Shown here in pieces: positions 1 through 8,492 of a stretch of DNA of 51,664 nucleotides; the first letter of the stretch is position 1, and each line of letters starts with the position of its first letter. The DNA is taken from assembly GCA_023430625.1 (NCBI GenBank), contig JAEZAA010000258.1, forward strand, positions 1 through 51,664, written 5' to 3'. The DNA comes from Pseudomonadota bacterium. GTDB lineage: Bacteria; Pseudomonadota; Gammaproteobacteria; Pseudomonadales; Oleiphilaceae. The notes under the pieces are model-generated. The model searched no databases. It was not told the origin of the DNA and worked only from the letters and a program-made list of their open reading frames with translations. The position numbers and the translations under genes are program-made.

Positions 1-294
1 GCCTTTGCTTCTAACAAAGTGTCCGGTTTAAATGGGGGCTACTACAAAGAGGAAGAAAAAAGAAGAGCGAAAGCCTTGAAAGAAAGCCAAGAAGAGCTGC
101 TAGCAATTATTGGCACTTGGTCGGAGGCGAAACGAATCGAGCAGTTTTTTGAGGAGGTTCAAGCGCATGTTGAGCCATCCGACGCGGATACCAGGAATAC
201 GCTTCAAGAACGACTGCGCCTCGCACGAAGGATGCTTGCAGCGCCGTCGGCGCTTGATGCGTTTTTGAGCTGGAAAGCGCCTGATGAGCGATAG
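1..294 (+). CDS. C-terminal fragment of an unrecognised protein
   Basis: The reading frame is open from the window edge to a TAG at 292-294, so this is the last 97 residues of a gene that begins outside the window. The GTG at 19 is in frame but need not be the start. The visible part is charged and helical, with an acidic/basic stretch (KEEEKRRAKALKESQEE) followed by a leucine- and arginine-rich tail ending in APDER. No catalytic motif is visible and I do not recognise the family. It lies in an AT-richer accessory stretch upstream of a Tn7-like operon, so it may be cargo or island DNA; that is inference. Confidence 0.5.
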   Translation, partial: AFASNKVSGLNGGYYKEEEKRRAKALKESQEELLAIIGTWSEAKRIEQFFEEVQAHVEPSDADTRNTLQERLRLARRMLAAPSALDAFLSWKAPDER

Positions 295-323
295 AATACA
301 CCTAAGCCGTGGAGTATTAACCT

Positions 324-842
324 CTATTGAGAGGCATGTTTGATGCGGGATGAATAAACAAACTGTTCTTCATAAAAGGATTTGTACTTGATTTCAAGGT
401 CACACCGCTCGAATGCGCGCTCGACCAGTTTATCCGTCGGGAATTCCGGTCCGACAAACCGAAGCGAAACCAAGACTCGACGCTCGTTCTGTGGCATCGA
501 GTATCCCTTCGCGAGCTGTGCTACGTGGACTCTGTAATTAAAACTCCGAAACACTATTTTCATCGCTTGGTTTACAGCTTCCGTTTCTTCCCCGGGGATG
601 GCAGTGCCATCGACTTGGACGGAAAAACTTTCGATTAGAGCGGGTCCTATACCATTGTTCATTACCTCGACGGCATAGCATCTTTCTTCAACATCACTGT
701 GTGACCAAGTCGTAAGATGCGGCCTGACCGCAAGTCTGTTGTGTTTACGAGCCTGATACCCCTGCCACACCGATAACCCAAGAGCACACAGCGCTATTGC
801 TGTACTCGATACTCCAGTGACTAAAGTCCAGTCCACATCCAA
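324..842 (-). CDS. Hypothetical protein with one N-terminal membrane anchor
   Basis: This encodes 172 aa. One hydrophobic helix (residues about 7-27) is followed by a basic stop-transfer segment (QARKHNR), then a mostly beta-rich domain of about 140 residues that should lie in the cytoplasm. The layout, a short anchor followed by a domain beginning 'VRPHL', resembles a broad group of small anchored proteins common in genomic islands, but no function is known to me. It converges on the partial gene to its left. The start at 842 is the first ATG and puts the anchor at the N-terminus. Confidence 0.55.
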   Translation of the reverse strand: MDVDWTLVTGVSSTAIALCALGLSVWQGYQARKHNRLAVRPHLTTWSHSDVEERCYAVEVMNNGIGPALIESFSVQVDGTAIPGEETEAVNQAMKIVFRSFNYRVHVAQLAKGYSMPQNERRVLVSLRFVGPEFPTDKLVERAFERCDLEIKYKSFYEEQFVYSSRIKHASQ

Positions 843-954
843 AGAAAGACTCCTGTAACTACAAACTTTACATTAGCTGCCATATTCTACTTCTGCTAAG
901 CAATCTCGGGCTTAGTCCCAAGCAGGTTTGTTCCCCGACACCAGCCGAGGGTAA

Positions 955-987
955 CTGTAGTCCTGACTTAAACAGCCAGGACTACAG
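955..987. terminator. Perfect 11-bp stem-loop
   Basis: CTGTAGTCCTG (955-965) pairs exactly with CAGGACTACAG (977-987) across an 11-base loop. It lies just beyond the 3' end of the YjzC-like gene on the minus strand, so it is a plausible terminator for it. No clear T-run follows on either strand. Confidence 0.45.
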
Positions 988-996
988 CTCTCAGCC

Positions 997-1176
997 CTAC
1001 CGTTTACTGTCAGGTGTGCGCTTGACCAGTTCCCACGCATTTCCCTCTGCCGTCGTCGGTGGCAGTCTTTGGTTATCCTTAACCGTCGCATAGTTATCCT
1101 TCTTTCCCCCTCGTGGACCTACTTCTTGATAAATGCCACCGGATTTGCCCGAATTTTCACCTGGTTTCTTGCTCAT
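997..1176 (-). CDS. YjzC-like small protein (59 aa)
   Basis: Translation from ATG at 1174-1176 to TAG at 997-999 gives a 59-aa basic protein starting MSKKPGENSGKSGGIYQEVG and ending ELVKRTPDSKR. The order 'KPGxxxxxxGxYxEVG', then a Gly/Lys-rich loop, then 'PPTTxxGxxWELVKRT' matches the layout of the small YjzC family (PF14168), whose function is unknown. AGGAG sits 9 nt upstream of the ATG, which supports translation. It is short and polar, with no membrane segment or cysteine. It stands alone between hairpins and non-coding DNA. The family assignment is by pattern memory and needs a profile search. Confidence 0.6.
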   Translation of the reverse strand: MSKKPGENSGKSGGIYQEVGPRGGKKDNYATVKDNQRLPPTTAEGNAWELVKRTPDSKR

Positions 1177-1948
1177 ACAAGATAGCTCCTATTTCGGTTG
1201 TATATGGCCGACCTAAGTTAGTCGGCATTCACAACGCTATCACCACAAAGCTAGAATATCAATATATGGGTGGAGAAGTGCACACAAAGCCTATATGTTG
1301 CGCTTTCAGGAACTGTTGGCCTTCCGCATGTTCTTGATCATCGAACCTCCACCATAAATACATTGCCTTTCCAACAACCCAGGGGCGCACCGATCAATAA
1401 GTAAGGCCACTTGTAGTCGCACCGCTCCTCGTCTTCTACACAGTCGGTGAGATCGTTAGATGCTTGGCACAAAAACGTTCGCCTAGATTCGCTGTTGCAG
1501 GCGCTGTCCTTCTTACCTATCCAGTTGTTAATTACGGCATTATTTGCTTTAGCAGCGTTACGTCAAGGCGCTGAACTTCACACGGTCGGTGTGATCGTTA
1601 GAGGTTTGGCATGAAAACGTTCAATAGCATTTTGACGATGGCTTGCCCGCGACATTTCATTAGCGATTAGAGAATGACCAGACTGTCAACCTTATTAGGA
1701 TATTTTTTCAGAACCGCCTCTTGCGATAAATAATCACAAATTGTCATCCGTTATGATGGAAGGCAGCATGAATTGATTATTTCACATGCCGCCAAACAAA
1801 GAGCGGTTTTGAGCATCAATGACGAACGAGCAACGGAAAATTAAATATTTCCCTGGCTGATCTTCATCAATTTCGGATCTGCTACGTGAATCAAGTTCTG
1901 CAATTTTACCGGCCTGCTTAATTAACTCTGAGTGACGTGGACGAAATA
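1177..1948. other. Gene-free accessory stretch
   Basis: About 770 bases without a convincing gene. Open frames here are short, lack good ribosome sites and have no recognisable content. The stretch holds a pair of 42-bp imperfect direct repeats (listed separately) and AT-rich DNA near 1690-1860. It may be degraded mobile DNA or hold an RNA that cannot be recognised by eye. Confidence 0.5.
1439..1622 (+). repeat. Pair of 42-bp imperfect direct repeats
   Basis: Bases 1439-1480 and 1581-1622 match at 36 of 42 positions, 142 bp apart, sharing the cores GATCGTTAGA and AAAACGTTC. The second copy carries a small inverted repeat (TCACAC/GTGTGA) just before GATCGTTAGA. Neither copy is inside a convincing gene. 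They could be relics of a duplicated cassette or protein-binding sites. Confidence 0.65.
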
Positions 1949-2260
1949 ATGAGTGAAACAGACGGGACAGTTATACGATGGTTCATTTTAGAGGTTCAGG
2001 GCCAATATTTCCTGACTGGCGATGTCGTCGAAGATCGGCGAGGCCGCTGGCGGAGTGGTGACTACATGTTCTCTAGCGCAATTATCAATATGAACCTCGA
2101 ATCTAATATCGTACGTACCCAAAACTCCACTTATTCGCTGTCCGGTCCGGGTGAGGTTCGCCAAGTGTCAGTTGAGCACGCACTACTAATGCGGCAGGGG
2201 GTAACGTTTGGACATGCAGAGTTGCTTTTAGCTGGAAAGCATAGCAGCGATGATGCGTGA
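1949..2260 (+). CDS. Hypothetical protein (103 aa)
   Basis: The ATG at 1949 is preferred over an in-frame GTG at 1937. The product begins MSETDGTVIRWFILE and has alternating hydrophobic residues typical of a small beta-rich domain (VIRWFILEVQGQYFLTGDVV), then a polar middle and the end KHSSDDA. It has no membrane segment and no metal motif. Small proteins with a 'RWFxLxxxGxYFLTGxVxxDxRxRWxxGD' opening are familiar from proteobacterial accessory regions but have no assigned function. It is the last gene before the Tn7-like operon, separated from it by about 380 non-coding bases. Confidence 0.5.
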   Translation: MSETDGTVIRWFILEVQGQYFLTGDVVEDRRGRWRSGDYMFSSAIINMNLESNIVRTQNSTYSLSGPGEVRQVSVEHALLMRQGVTFGHAELLLAGKHSSDDA

Positions 2261-2638
2261 ACAAGCACAAACAAGGGAAACGCCTCGACGTGTGTAGGAT
2301 GAAGCGATGTTAACGCGCTAGTCCAAGCCTCAAAGAGCGTTCTCGCATGCGAAGCCAAACGATCGGTCGCAAATTAGCCAGTCATCGCAGTCCCCGGTAA
2401 GATTATTTTTCACGTCAGCTTGCCCTTTATATAACCAAATAGAATCAATATTAATATTTTTATATTATTTAAATTTTTAGATTTTCCCGGAAAAACAATT
2501 ATTTGCGCTGCTTCTGCCTTTGGATCATTTAATATATAAAATTTTAAATGCTTGTTTCTAAACGAAAATATCCGATTCCTAGTATAGACCGAACGTCATC
2601 TGAAACCTATCCTCGTCTCCAACATCAGGAGACAAACT
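2261..2638. promoter_or_regulatory. AT-rich leader upstream of the Tn7-like operon
   Basis: This stretch has no gene. Bases about 2400-2560 are strongly AT-rich, unlike the rest of the window, and directly precede tnsA. In Tn7 the transposon end and its TnsB sites lie next to tnsA, so this is where one end and the operon promoter would be expected. I could not define a terminal inverted repeat, repeated TnsB sites or a target duplication here by eye. Confidence 0.4.
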
Positions 2639-3259
2639 ATGCCGCGAAAAAATTTAGATCGCTTCTCACAGGTTAAACCTTCGATCAGTTTCTACTCTAA
2701 AAAAAATCAGAGGCTGATGTACTGCGAAAGTCACGTCGAAGTAGGAGCCTTGCTACAACTAGAGTACGACACCACAGTGGAGCGCTATCAAACCCAGCCA
2801 GAATCATTTGGGTACATTCGAGACGGTAAGAAGCGTCGATACACCGCTGACGTGCTGGTAAAGCACGTTACCGGGAAATTTTGCTACGAAGAGGTCAAGA
2901 CTCGCCAGGACGCAGAGCATCCTGATTTTATTGAAAAATTTAACTATCTCCAGTGGTTGTTTGGCTATCAGATCGGCGTTCCACTCCAGCTCCGTATTGC
3001 TAATGCCCCACATCAGTGTCCGGTGACTGGCAATCTCAAGCTCCTTTATCGCTACCTCGCGTTACAGCTATCAACTAGCGCTCTAACCGCAATCCGGTCC
3101 TTAGACTATCCCCGTAGCCTCGCAAGTATTTGCGAAGCATTACGATTCATGGGTTTCGAGAATAACGATGTGTATGCCGCCATGGCGCAAGGCGGTCTCA
3201 TCTTCGACAAGTCCCAACATGTCACTAGAGCAACGATGTTGGAGCTAGCTCATGGCTAA
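2639..3259 (+). CDS. tnsA: Tn7-like transposase endonuclease subunit TnsA
   Basis: TnsA makes the 5' cuts at the transposon ends, working with TnsB in cut-and-paste transposition. The 206-aa product has a restriction-endonuclease-like core: E34 in SHVEVG, D71 in RRYTADVLV, and E85-V86-K87 in YEEVKTR, matching the E-D-ExK metal site of the family. A helical C-terminal part follows, like the TnsC-contacting half of Tn7 TnsA. It is shorter than Tn7 TnsA (273 aa) but similar to compact Tn7-like relatives. AGGAG lies 7 nt before the ATG. The stop overlaps the tnsB start by 8 bases, showing translational coupling. Confidence 0.92.
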   Translation: MPRKNLDRFSQVKPSISFYSKKNQRLMYCESHVEVGALLQLEYDTTVERYQTQPESFGYIRDGKKRRYTADVLVKHVTGKFCYEEVKTRQDAEHPDFIEKFNYLQWLFGYQIGVPLQLRIANAPHQCPVTGNLKLLYRYLALQLSTSALTAIRSLDYPRSLASICEALRFMGFENNDVYAAMAQGGLIFDKSQHVTRATMLELAHG

Positions 3260-5216
3260 AACATTGTTTGCTACTGGCCAACAGGTTGTACTAGACGACA
3301 CGCAGGGTGTGATCACCACAGCGACGACGAGCAGCTTTATCATCCGAACCGAGTTTGGTCGTACTCTTACGCTTTCCCACAGTGCGCTCTACAAAGCGTA
3401 CAACGCGGGCCGATTAAAGCACTTTGTTGATACTGAGCCCCCTACGGGCAGAACCTATCTGCGTCCGGACGAGGCGGAACTTGTCCAAAAATTACTTGCG
3501 TACCTGAGGCCTATGGCTGAAAGCCAGTACCCAGGCAGCAAAAAACAACGCTTGGACATTATTCGACGCGTCGCTACGCAGCGAGGTGATGACACCAAGG
3601 ACGTGCCGTCCGAAATCACGCTGTTCAAATGGTTCAAAAGGTGGGATGCACACGGTCGGGATGTTCTTGCCTTGCTGCCGAGAAATCGCCAGCAAAAACG
3701 TCAGAGCCGCGTCTCGAAGCAGTTCAAAGAGCTGATGGACGAAGCCATTGACGAGCATTACCTAAAACTCAATGGTTATAGTGTCCAGGAAACCTACACG
3801 CATTTTCTTAACCGCTGTAAGAGTCTGAAGGTTCAGGAGCGCCCTCCCAGCCGGCAAACCTTCTATGCGTATGTCAAACGTATTCATCCCCTCGACCGGC
3901 TAAAAATGCGTGAAGGCGCTGCGGCTGTCCGTCGTGAATCTCGCGTTGTGGAGCAGGAACACCTTCCCCGGAAACCTATGGAGCTGGTCGAGATCGACGC
4001 TGTTCATCTCAACTTGGGGTTGTTGGACGACAACGACCATTACTTGGGTAAGCTGGTTGTGTTCTTTGCAATCGATGTTTTTTCTCGGGCCATCCTCGGT
4101 GTTTCCTACGTCGTCGCGCTCAGTCCCGGTGAAAACGCAGAGGGAGTGATCGAGTGCCTGAAGATGGTAATGAAGGTTAAGACGCGGGAGGAGTTCCCGT
4201 ATCTCGAAAACGACTGGCTGATGGGCGGGCTTCCGGAGATGGTCAGTGTCGATCCGTCGCTCTGCCTACTCTCTAACTCAATTACCAGCTTTTTGGGTAG
4301 CCACGGCATCTCCCGTTATACCACCCAAGCGAGCCAGCCATGGCGCAAACCACATATTGAGCGCTTTTTCAGAACGTTGCGTGGCGAGCTGTGTCGCAAG
4401 CTCCCTGGCTATTATCCGAAACGGACCGCGAATTACGTCGTCAAGAATACGCTGAAGGACGAAGCCTGCTTGCGTCGCGAAGAGTTTGAGCAATGTTTAT
4501 ATAGCTACATTGTTGATGGCTATCATCAGTCGCCTCACCGCGGATTGAATGGAGAAACGCCGCATGAAGTCTGGTGCAAGGGCGCGGAAATGTATCCGCC
4601 CGAATACGTGGATGATCTGAGCTTCGCTAATAATTTCGGAGCCCAAGAAGCACAGCGCGTACTGGATCAGAATCGGGGAATTTGGCTTAACAATATTCGC
4701 TACAACAGCCGCGAACTCAATGCGTTATACGGACGCCAAGTCAAAACGTACGGGGATAAATACAAAGCCTCGCTACGCTGGTCTGGCAGAGACGTTTCCA
4801 AAATTTTTGTGCTAGACCCTCAGGAAGGATCTTATTTTAGCGTTCCATCCGTCAAAGCAATTCCACCGGATACCTCATTGGCGGCATTCAAGGCTGTACA
4901 CAAGGCTGGAGGCACAACCAACAATCTACGAAGGAATCCCGTCAATGACGAGTTCGAGCCTGTGAGAGAGGCTCGCAAAAGACTCAATGCTCGCAAGAAA
5001 GCGAAAAGGGTTCGCAGCCATCCCCCCACTACTCCTGCATCGAAGCTGACGACTGAAGAACTGGAAGCGCAGTTAGGTGCAGAATCCGTTCCGGGTCATA
5101 AGATTCCCAGTGCGCCGGAAAGCGAGTCGGTGTTGACAGAGGAGCCTGTATCAACGGGTCGCCGTAAAGTTGATCCGCATGCGAAGGGCTTTCGCGTACG
5201 GAGGGCGTCACTATGA
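3252..5216 (+). CDS. tnsB: Tn7-like DDE transposase subunit TnsB
   Basis: TnsB binds the transposon ends, cuts the 3' strands and joins them to the target. The 654-aa product has N-terminal helix-turn-helix-like regions (about 70-215), an integrase catalytic core (about 240-440), and a C-terminal beta-barrel plus a basic tail. The acidic triad is visible as D249 (VEIDAVH), D334 (VSVDPSL) and E370 (KPHIERFF). The residues after D334 are PS rather than the NG/RG usual in this family; the triad itself is intact. The basic tail (RKRLNARKKAKR) is typical of the TnsC-recruiting end of TnsB. The stop overlaps the tnsC start in an ATGA. Confidence 0.93.
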   Translation: MAKTLFATGQQVVLDDTQGVITTATTSSFIIRTEFGRTLTLSHSALYKAYNAGRLKHFVDTEPPTGRTYLRPDEAELVQKLLAYLRPMAESQYPGSKKQRLDIIRRVATQRGDDTKDVPSEITLFKWFKRWDAHGRDVLALLPRNRQQKRQSRVSKQFKELMDEAIDEHYLKLNGYSVQETYTHFLNRCKSLKVQERPPSRQTFYAYVKRIHPLDRLKMREGAAAVRRESRVVEQEHLPRKPMELVEIDAVHLNLGLLDDNDHYLGKLVVFFAIDVFSRAILGVSYVVALSPGENAEGVIECLKMVMKVKTREEFPYLENDWLMGGLPEMVSVDPSLCLLSNSITSFLGSHGISRYTTQASQPWRKPHIERFFRTLRGELCRKLPGYYPKRTANYVVKNTLKDEACLRREEFEQCLYSYIVDGYHQSPHRGLNGETPHEVWCKGAEMYPPEYVDDLSFANNFGAQEAQRVLDQNRGIWLNNIRYNSRELNALYGRQVKTYGDKYKASLRWSGRDVSKIFVLDPQEGSYFSVPSVKAIPPDTSLAAFKAVHKAGGTTNNLRRNPVNDEFEPVREARKRLNARKKAKRVRSHPPTTPASKLTTEELEAQLGAESVPGHKIPSAPESESVLTEEPVSTGRRKVDPHAKGFRVRRASL

Positions 5217-6133
5217 GCCGACCAGTACGTAAGCCCGAGACCAATACTTTCCTGAAAAACATCGTGATCCATCCGGAGCTGGACAGGGCTCTGGACGCGA
5301 TCAAAACGGCACATGCCACATCCGGATCGAAACCACAGGGAACGATCATCTATGGTGAATCAGGCGTCGGTAAGACGACGGTTATCAACGAGTATATCCG
5401 CGAGTTTCCACCGGTAGAAATTGAGGATCGGACTTGTATGCCAGTGGTAGTGATTGAGACCCAGGCGGGCCAGAACACGAAATCCGTTATGCAGGAACTA
5501 CTGGAAGCCATGGATATTATTTGTCCGCCGCGAGCAACCCAAACCACGCTTTTCAGCCTGATCCGTCGGGCTTTTAGCGACCTTGGTGTCGAACTTGTCA
5601 TTTGCGATGAGTTCCAGGAGCTGCTACCGCAGAAGACCAAGGACTCGCCGAACATCATGCGGTTTATCAAAAAGTTGATGAACCAGACGGGAGTTCCATG
5701 GGTATTGGTCGGCACAACACCCACCAGGCAGGTCCTAGAGACCAGTGATAACCAGTTGCGTCGTCGTTTCAACGGTGCCTATAAAATTGCGCCGTTCTCT
5801 ATGACCACTGAGGATGAACGGGAGGACTTTGTCTCCTATATCGCACTCGTGCAAGAGGTTCTTCCCGTGAAATGCTATGACCTCACAGAAGAAAACATGC
5901 TGCTCCGGCTGTTCACCGCAACCGGTGGAATCCCCGGCTACATCTCAAATTTGTTTGAAAAGCTCATTGAGTGCTGGGACGGCCAGAGTCGTGCAACCTT
6001 AGAGCTATTCTCCGAAGCATATCAGCGAGCGTTCGTGGGCTGCGGCGACACCTTTTTCGGAGCCAATGTCCCATTCGATCCGTTCCTGGAGTCCATCACA
6101 ACGGTGAAAAACTACCAGGGGAAACGAAAATGA
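5213..6133 (+). CDS. tnsC: Tn7-like AAA+ ATPase regulator TnsC
   Basis: TnsC is the ATP-dependent adaptor that links target selection (TniQ/TnsD) to the TnsAB transposase. The 306-aa product has Walker A GESGVGKTT (about 48-56), Walker B LVICDEFQEL (D132, E133), a sensor-like VLVGTTPT, and the arginine-rich LRRRF near residue 182. It is close in size to the short TnsC/TniB proteins of Tn5053- and CAST-type elements and much shorter than Tn7 TnsC (555 aa). It starts inside the tnsB stop (ATGA), and its own stop overlaps the tniQ start in another ATGA, so the genes are co-translated. Confidence 0.92.
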   Translation: MSRPVRKPETNTFLKNIVIHPELDRALDAIKTAHATSGSKPQGTIIYGESGVGKTTVINEYIREFPPVEIEDRTCMPVVVIETQAGQNTKSVMQELLEAMDIICPPRATQTTLFSLIRRAFSDLGVELVICDEFQELLPQKTKDSPNIMRFIKKLMNQTGVPWVLVGTTPTRQVLETSDNQLRRRFNGAYKIAPFSMTTEDEREDFVSYIALVQEVLPVKCYDLTEENMLLRLFTATGGIPGYISNLFEKLIECWDGQSRATLELFSEAYQRAFVGCGDTFFGANVPFDPFLESITTVKNYQGKRK

Positions 6134-7758
6134 CACAGCAGACGAGACTGCCCTATCGCCCCCGTCCCAACCAGGACGAAAGTTTTCCCGGCTATGCGCT
6201 ACGACTCGCCCACTGGTATGGCTATGCAAATTTTTCCGGGTTCTCACGTCGCGTGCTGGGAGTAGCAAGTACTGATACGGTCTCCCTGAATTCGCAGAGT
6301 GGCCACTTGTTGACGCGACGGTTGGAACAAGCCCTGGGGATGGACGCGCGCGAGCTGCGAAAAATCTGGAGCACACAGTTTGAGGGGCATGACTGTTACT
6401 CAGCTTCGCGAGTGATTGAAGATATTACTATTTCCAGCCCTCGCCTGTGCCCCCACTGCCTCGTGGAGACGGGCTACATGCGGTTTGACTGGCAGGTCGC
6501 GCACGTCCTGACCTGTTCGAAACATCGAGGTGTTCTTTTAGATCATTGCCCCTCCTGCCATCAGGAGTTTCGGTGGCAGACAAGCCTGTTGTCCGGGTGT
6601 GAGTGCTGCGGCCACTCCTGGAAAGTCTGTCGCCTGCAATAAAAGGACGACAACAGCGACGCTGATACCCTGGTAGATCTGGTTGATAAAGACCGCTTGT
6701 ACTTGGCATACCTGCATCTGTTAAACCCAAAAGCTCCTGACACTTGGGAGCTGAACAGATTCCCGTACGTCCCCTCGTGCCACCAGAAGCTAATGAGCGC
6801 TGCTTATCGCCTGGTCACGGATGAGACGTTCAACGAAGCATTTTCACTCCAGATTGCCAGGTCCGATTTGCCAGCTCTGGGCCGAAACATCCGTGTCTAT
6901 CGGACGAATAGCGTTAGAAAATTACTGCAATTTCAGACGATCAATCATTCGTTTACTGATAGCAGTGTTTTGGTCACAGAAGAATCACTGGGCAGAATCG
7001 CCCTACCGCCCAGGATTAAAAAGCTCGTCATAGGAGACCTAAAGGCTTGCGACATAGCCCCACCAAACGTCGCTGCTCAGCTGTTGGGTATCTCCGTTCA
7101 CGAATTGAATCGTTTGGTTGATGAAGGCCTGGTTGAGGCGGTGGTTGATTCCCGAATTCAGCGAAATCGCGTGTTCAGTTTGACATGCCTGGATCAATTC
7201 CTCGCCGCGATCAGCCGGAAAACTGATGAGTCGGTATTCAGTGACCCCATCGGCCTCGATACTGCTTTGAAGATGTTATCCCGGTTTGGCTTTACCCTCA
7301 CAGACCTGGTTCATTGGTGCAATGGTAAGGAACTCCATTTTTCGACGGGTATTGGGACGGAAAATGGTCTTCGCCAGCTCAACTTTGACAGGCTATCCCT
7401 TCTTAACCTCTGTGAAGCTGAATTCAGCGCTGATGCCAAGGAGTCTTACTCACGTGCAGAAGTACTAGAAATGCTCTTCATAACCGAAGATTGTCTCGAC
7501 GAGATATCCCGTCGAGGGTATTTATCTTCGAAGAAATGGCAATTGCCTGGTGCAGAATATGAGTCCTCGGAAGTACAGTCCTTTCTCAGCCGGTACAGAA
7601 TCGCCCGGCGGGAAGCCAGCCTTTCCGGCACCGATATCCACACAGTATGGGGTTCCATCCTGAGATCCGGCGCTGTACCAGTGCTCGACAGGCTGAAGGG
7701 CGGACATCTGATCGGGATCGCGGTAAAGGATGTAACGAACTACGAGGAGGCGGCTTGA
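6130..7758 (+). pseudogene. tniQ: TniQ/TnsD target-selection protein, interrupted by an in-frame TAA
   Basis: TniQ proteins choose the insertion site and hand it to TnsC. Starting at the ATG that overlaps tnsC, 170 residues encode a TniQ domain with zinc-finger pairs (CPHC, TCSKH, CPSC, CECC). A TAA at 6640-6642 then stops translation. The same frame stays open for another 371 codons to TGA at 7756-7758, including an HTH-like segment (NVAAQLLGISVHELNRLVDEG). No frameshift or second stop is seen, so one base change separates this from an intact protein of about 542 aa. The usual downstream start would be a TTG at 6697 with no good ribosome site. It is either a recent nonsense allele, a sequencing error, or read through. 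Confidence 0.85.
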
Positions 7759-7759
7759 T

Positions 7760-8110
7760 ATGAGCGATGATCGTGATCTTAACGAAGACAACGTCACCAG
7801 TATTTATGACAAGTGGACACGAACACACTTTGAGAATTTGCTGGCCCGCTATTTAGCCGAGTTGCCGCCGCCCTCTGCCCGCTTTGATAACCTGATTTTC
7901 GTTTATGACGAACAGCTGGCGACGGAAAATCGTGAATTTCTGTTTGAACAGCTGAACGCATTGGCCCGAAAGGCAGGACAACGACTGGTGATCCAGGATG
8001 TTGGGTACAAACGCTCCCGGTTCTATGTGACTTATGAGGAGATCGGCGAGATAAAACGGGGCGAAGAAATTGACTACGACGCCGTTGTCGACCATTGGAG
8101 TGGCGACTGA
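7760..8110 (+). CDS. Unrecognised 116-aa protein closing the Tn7-like operon
   Basis: The ATG lies one base after the tniQ stop, with an AGGAGG-containing sequence about 9 nt upstream, so it is translationally coupled to the transposition genes. The product is acidic and soluble with no membrane segment, zinc motif or known catalytic signature. Its middle reads like an alternating alpha/beta domain (FDNLIFVYDEQ, LVIQDVGYKRSRFYVTY), ending in an acidic tail (EEIDYDAVVDHWSGD). It is not TnsE-like in size or pattern. Its position suggests a role in transposition or target choice, but that is inference from context. Confidence 0.75.
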   Translation: MSDDRDLNEDNVTSIYDKWTRTHFENLLARYLAELPPPSARFDNLIFVYDEQLATENREFLFEQLNALARKAGQRLVIQDVGYKRSRFYVTYEEIGEIKRGEEIDYDAVVDHWSGD

Positions 8111-8293
8111 AAGAGCCACACTCGGATATGAGCATGGGCTTGATCAAAAGCGTACATTCCAAGTAGGCAACGCATTAAGAGCGCATGCCAGCTGTCGCCA
8201 CTCTCTCGGGGGCTTTTAACAACTTCCTTTTGGTCAACCCCAGCAGGTTGACCTCTCCAGCCCTTACCAGCCTGAACCTGTCGTCATCAAACT

Positions 8294-8334
8294 GCCATCT
8301 ACTGAAAGAATTCTTTCAGTAGGAGGCGGTTTTT
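8294..8334 (+). terminator. Terminator with a perfect 24-bp palindrome
   Basis: CTACTGAAAGAA (8299-8310) is followed at once by its exact reverse complement (8311-8322). The stem extends through GCC (8294-8296) and GGC (8325-8327), then a run of five T (8330-8334). It is a classical intrinsic terminator for the transposition operon. A degraded partial copy (TCTGAAAGATTCTTTTCA) follows at about 8343-8360. Confidence 0.8.
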
Positions 8335-8492
8335 AGCCATTTCTGAAAGATTCTTTTCATTATTTGCTCGCTGTTCGACCGTGGTTAATGGACTGAGAGC
8401 GGATAGGCTCTAGACTTTACAGCAGCTGCGGTCAGGTATATTATATTTTTCTGATAGCTGACTTTAAGTCTTTGTATTTTTTGGAAAAGATG

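Noticed and set aside
1439..1622. Integron attC sites
   Set aside because: GTTAGAT/G-like cores are present, but no RYYYAAC partner lies at a suitable distance, and no integrase gene is in the window.
2400..2640. Matching transposon end next to tnsA
   Set aside because: ATTTGCGCTGCT near 2498 weakly resembles the 8493 repeat but is in the same orientation, whereas transposon ends should be inverted. Not reported as an end.
5971..6129. Longer N-terminus for TniQ
   Set aside because: The frame is open upstream, but the stretch lies inside tnsC and the ATG at 6130 gives the usual 4-base overlap with a purine-rich ribosome site.
6643..7758. Downstream part of tniQ as an independent gene from the TTG at 6697
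   Set aside because: It is in the same frame as the upstream half, there is no ribosome site near 6697, and the content continues a TniQ protein.
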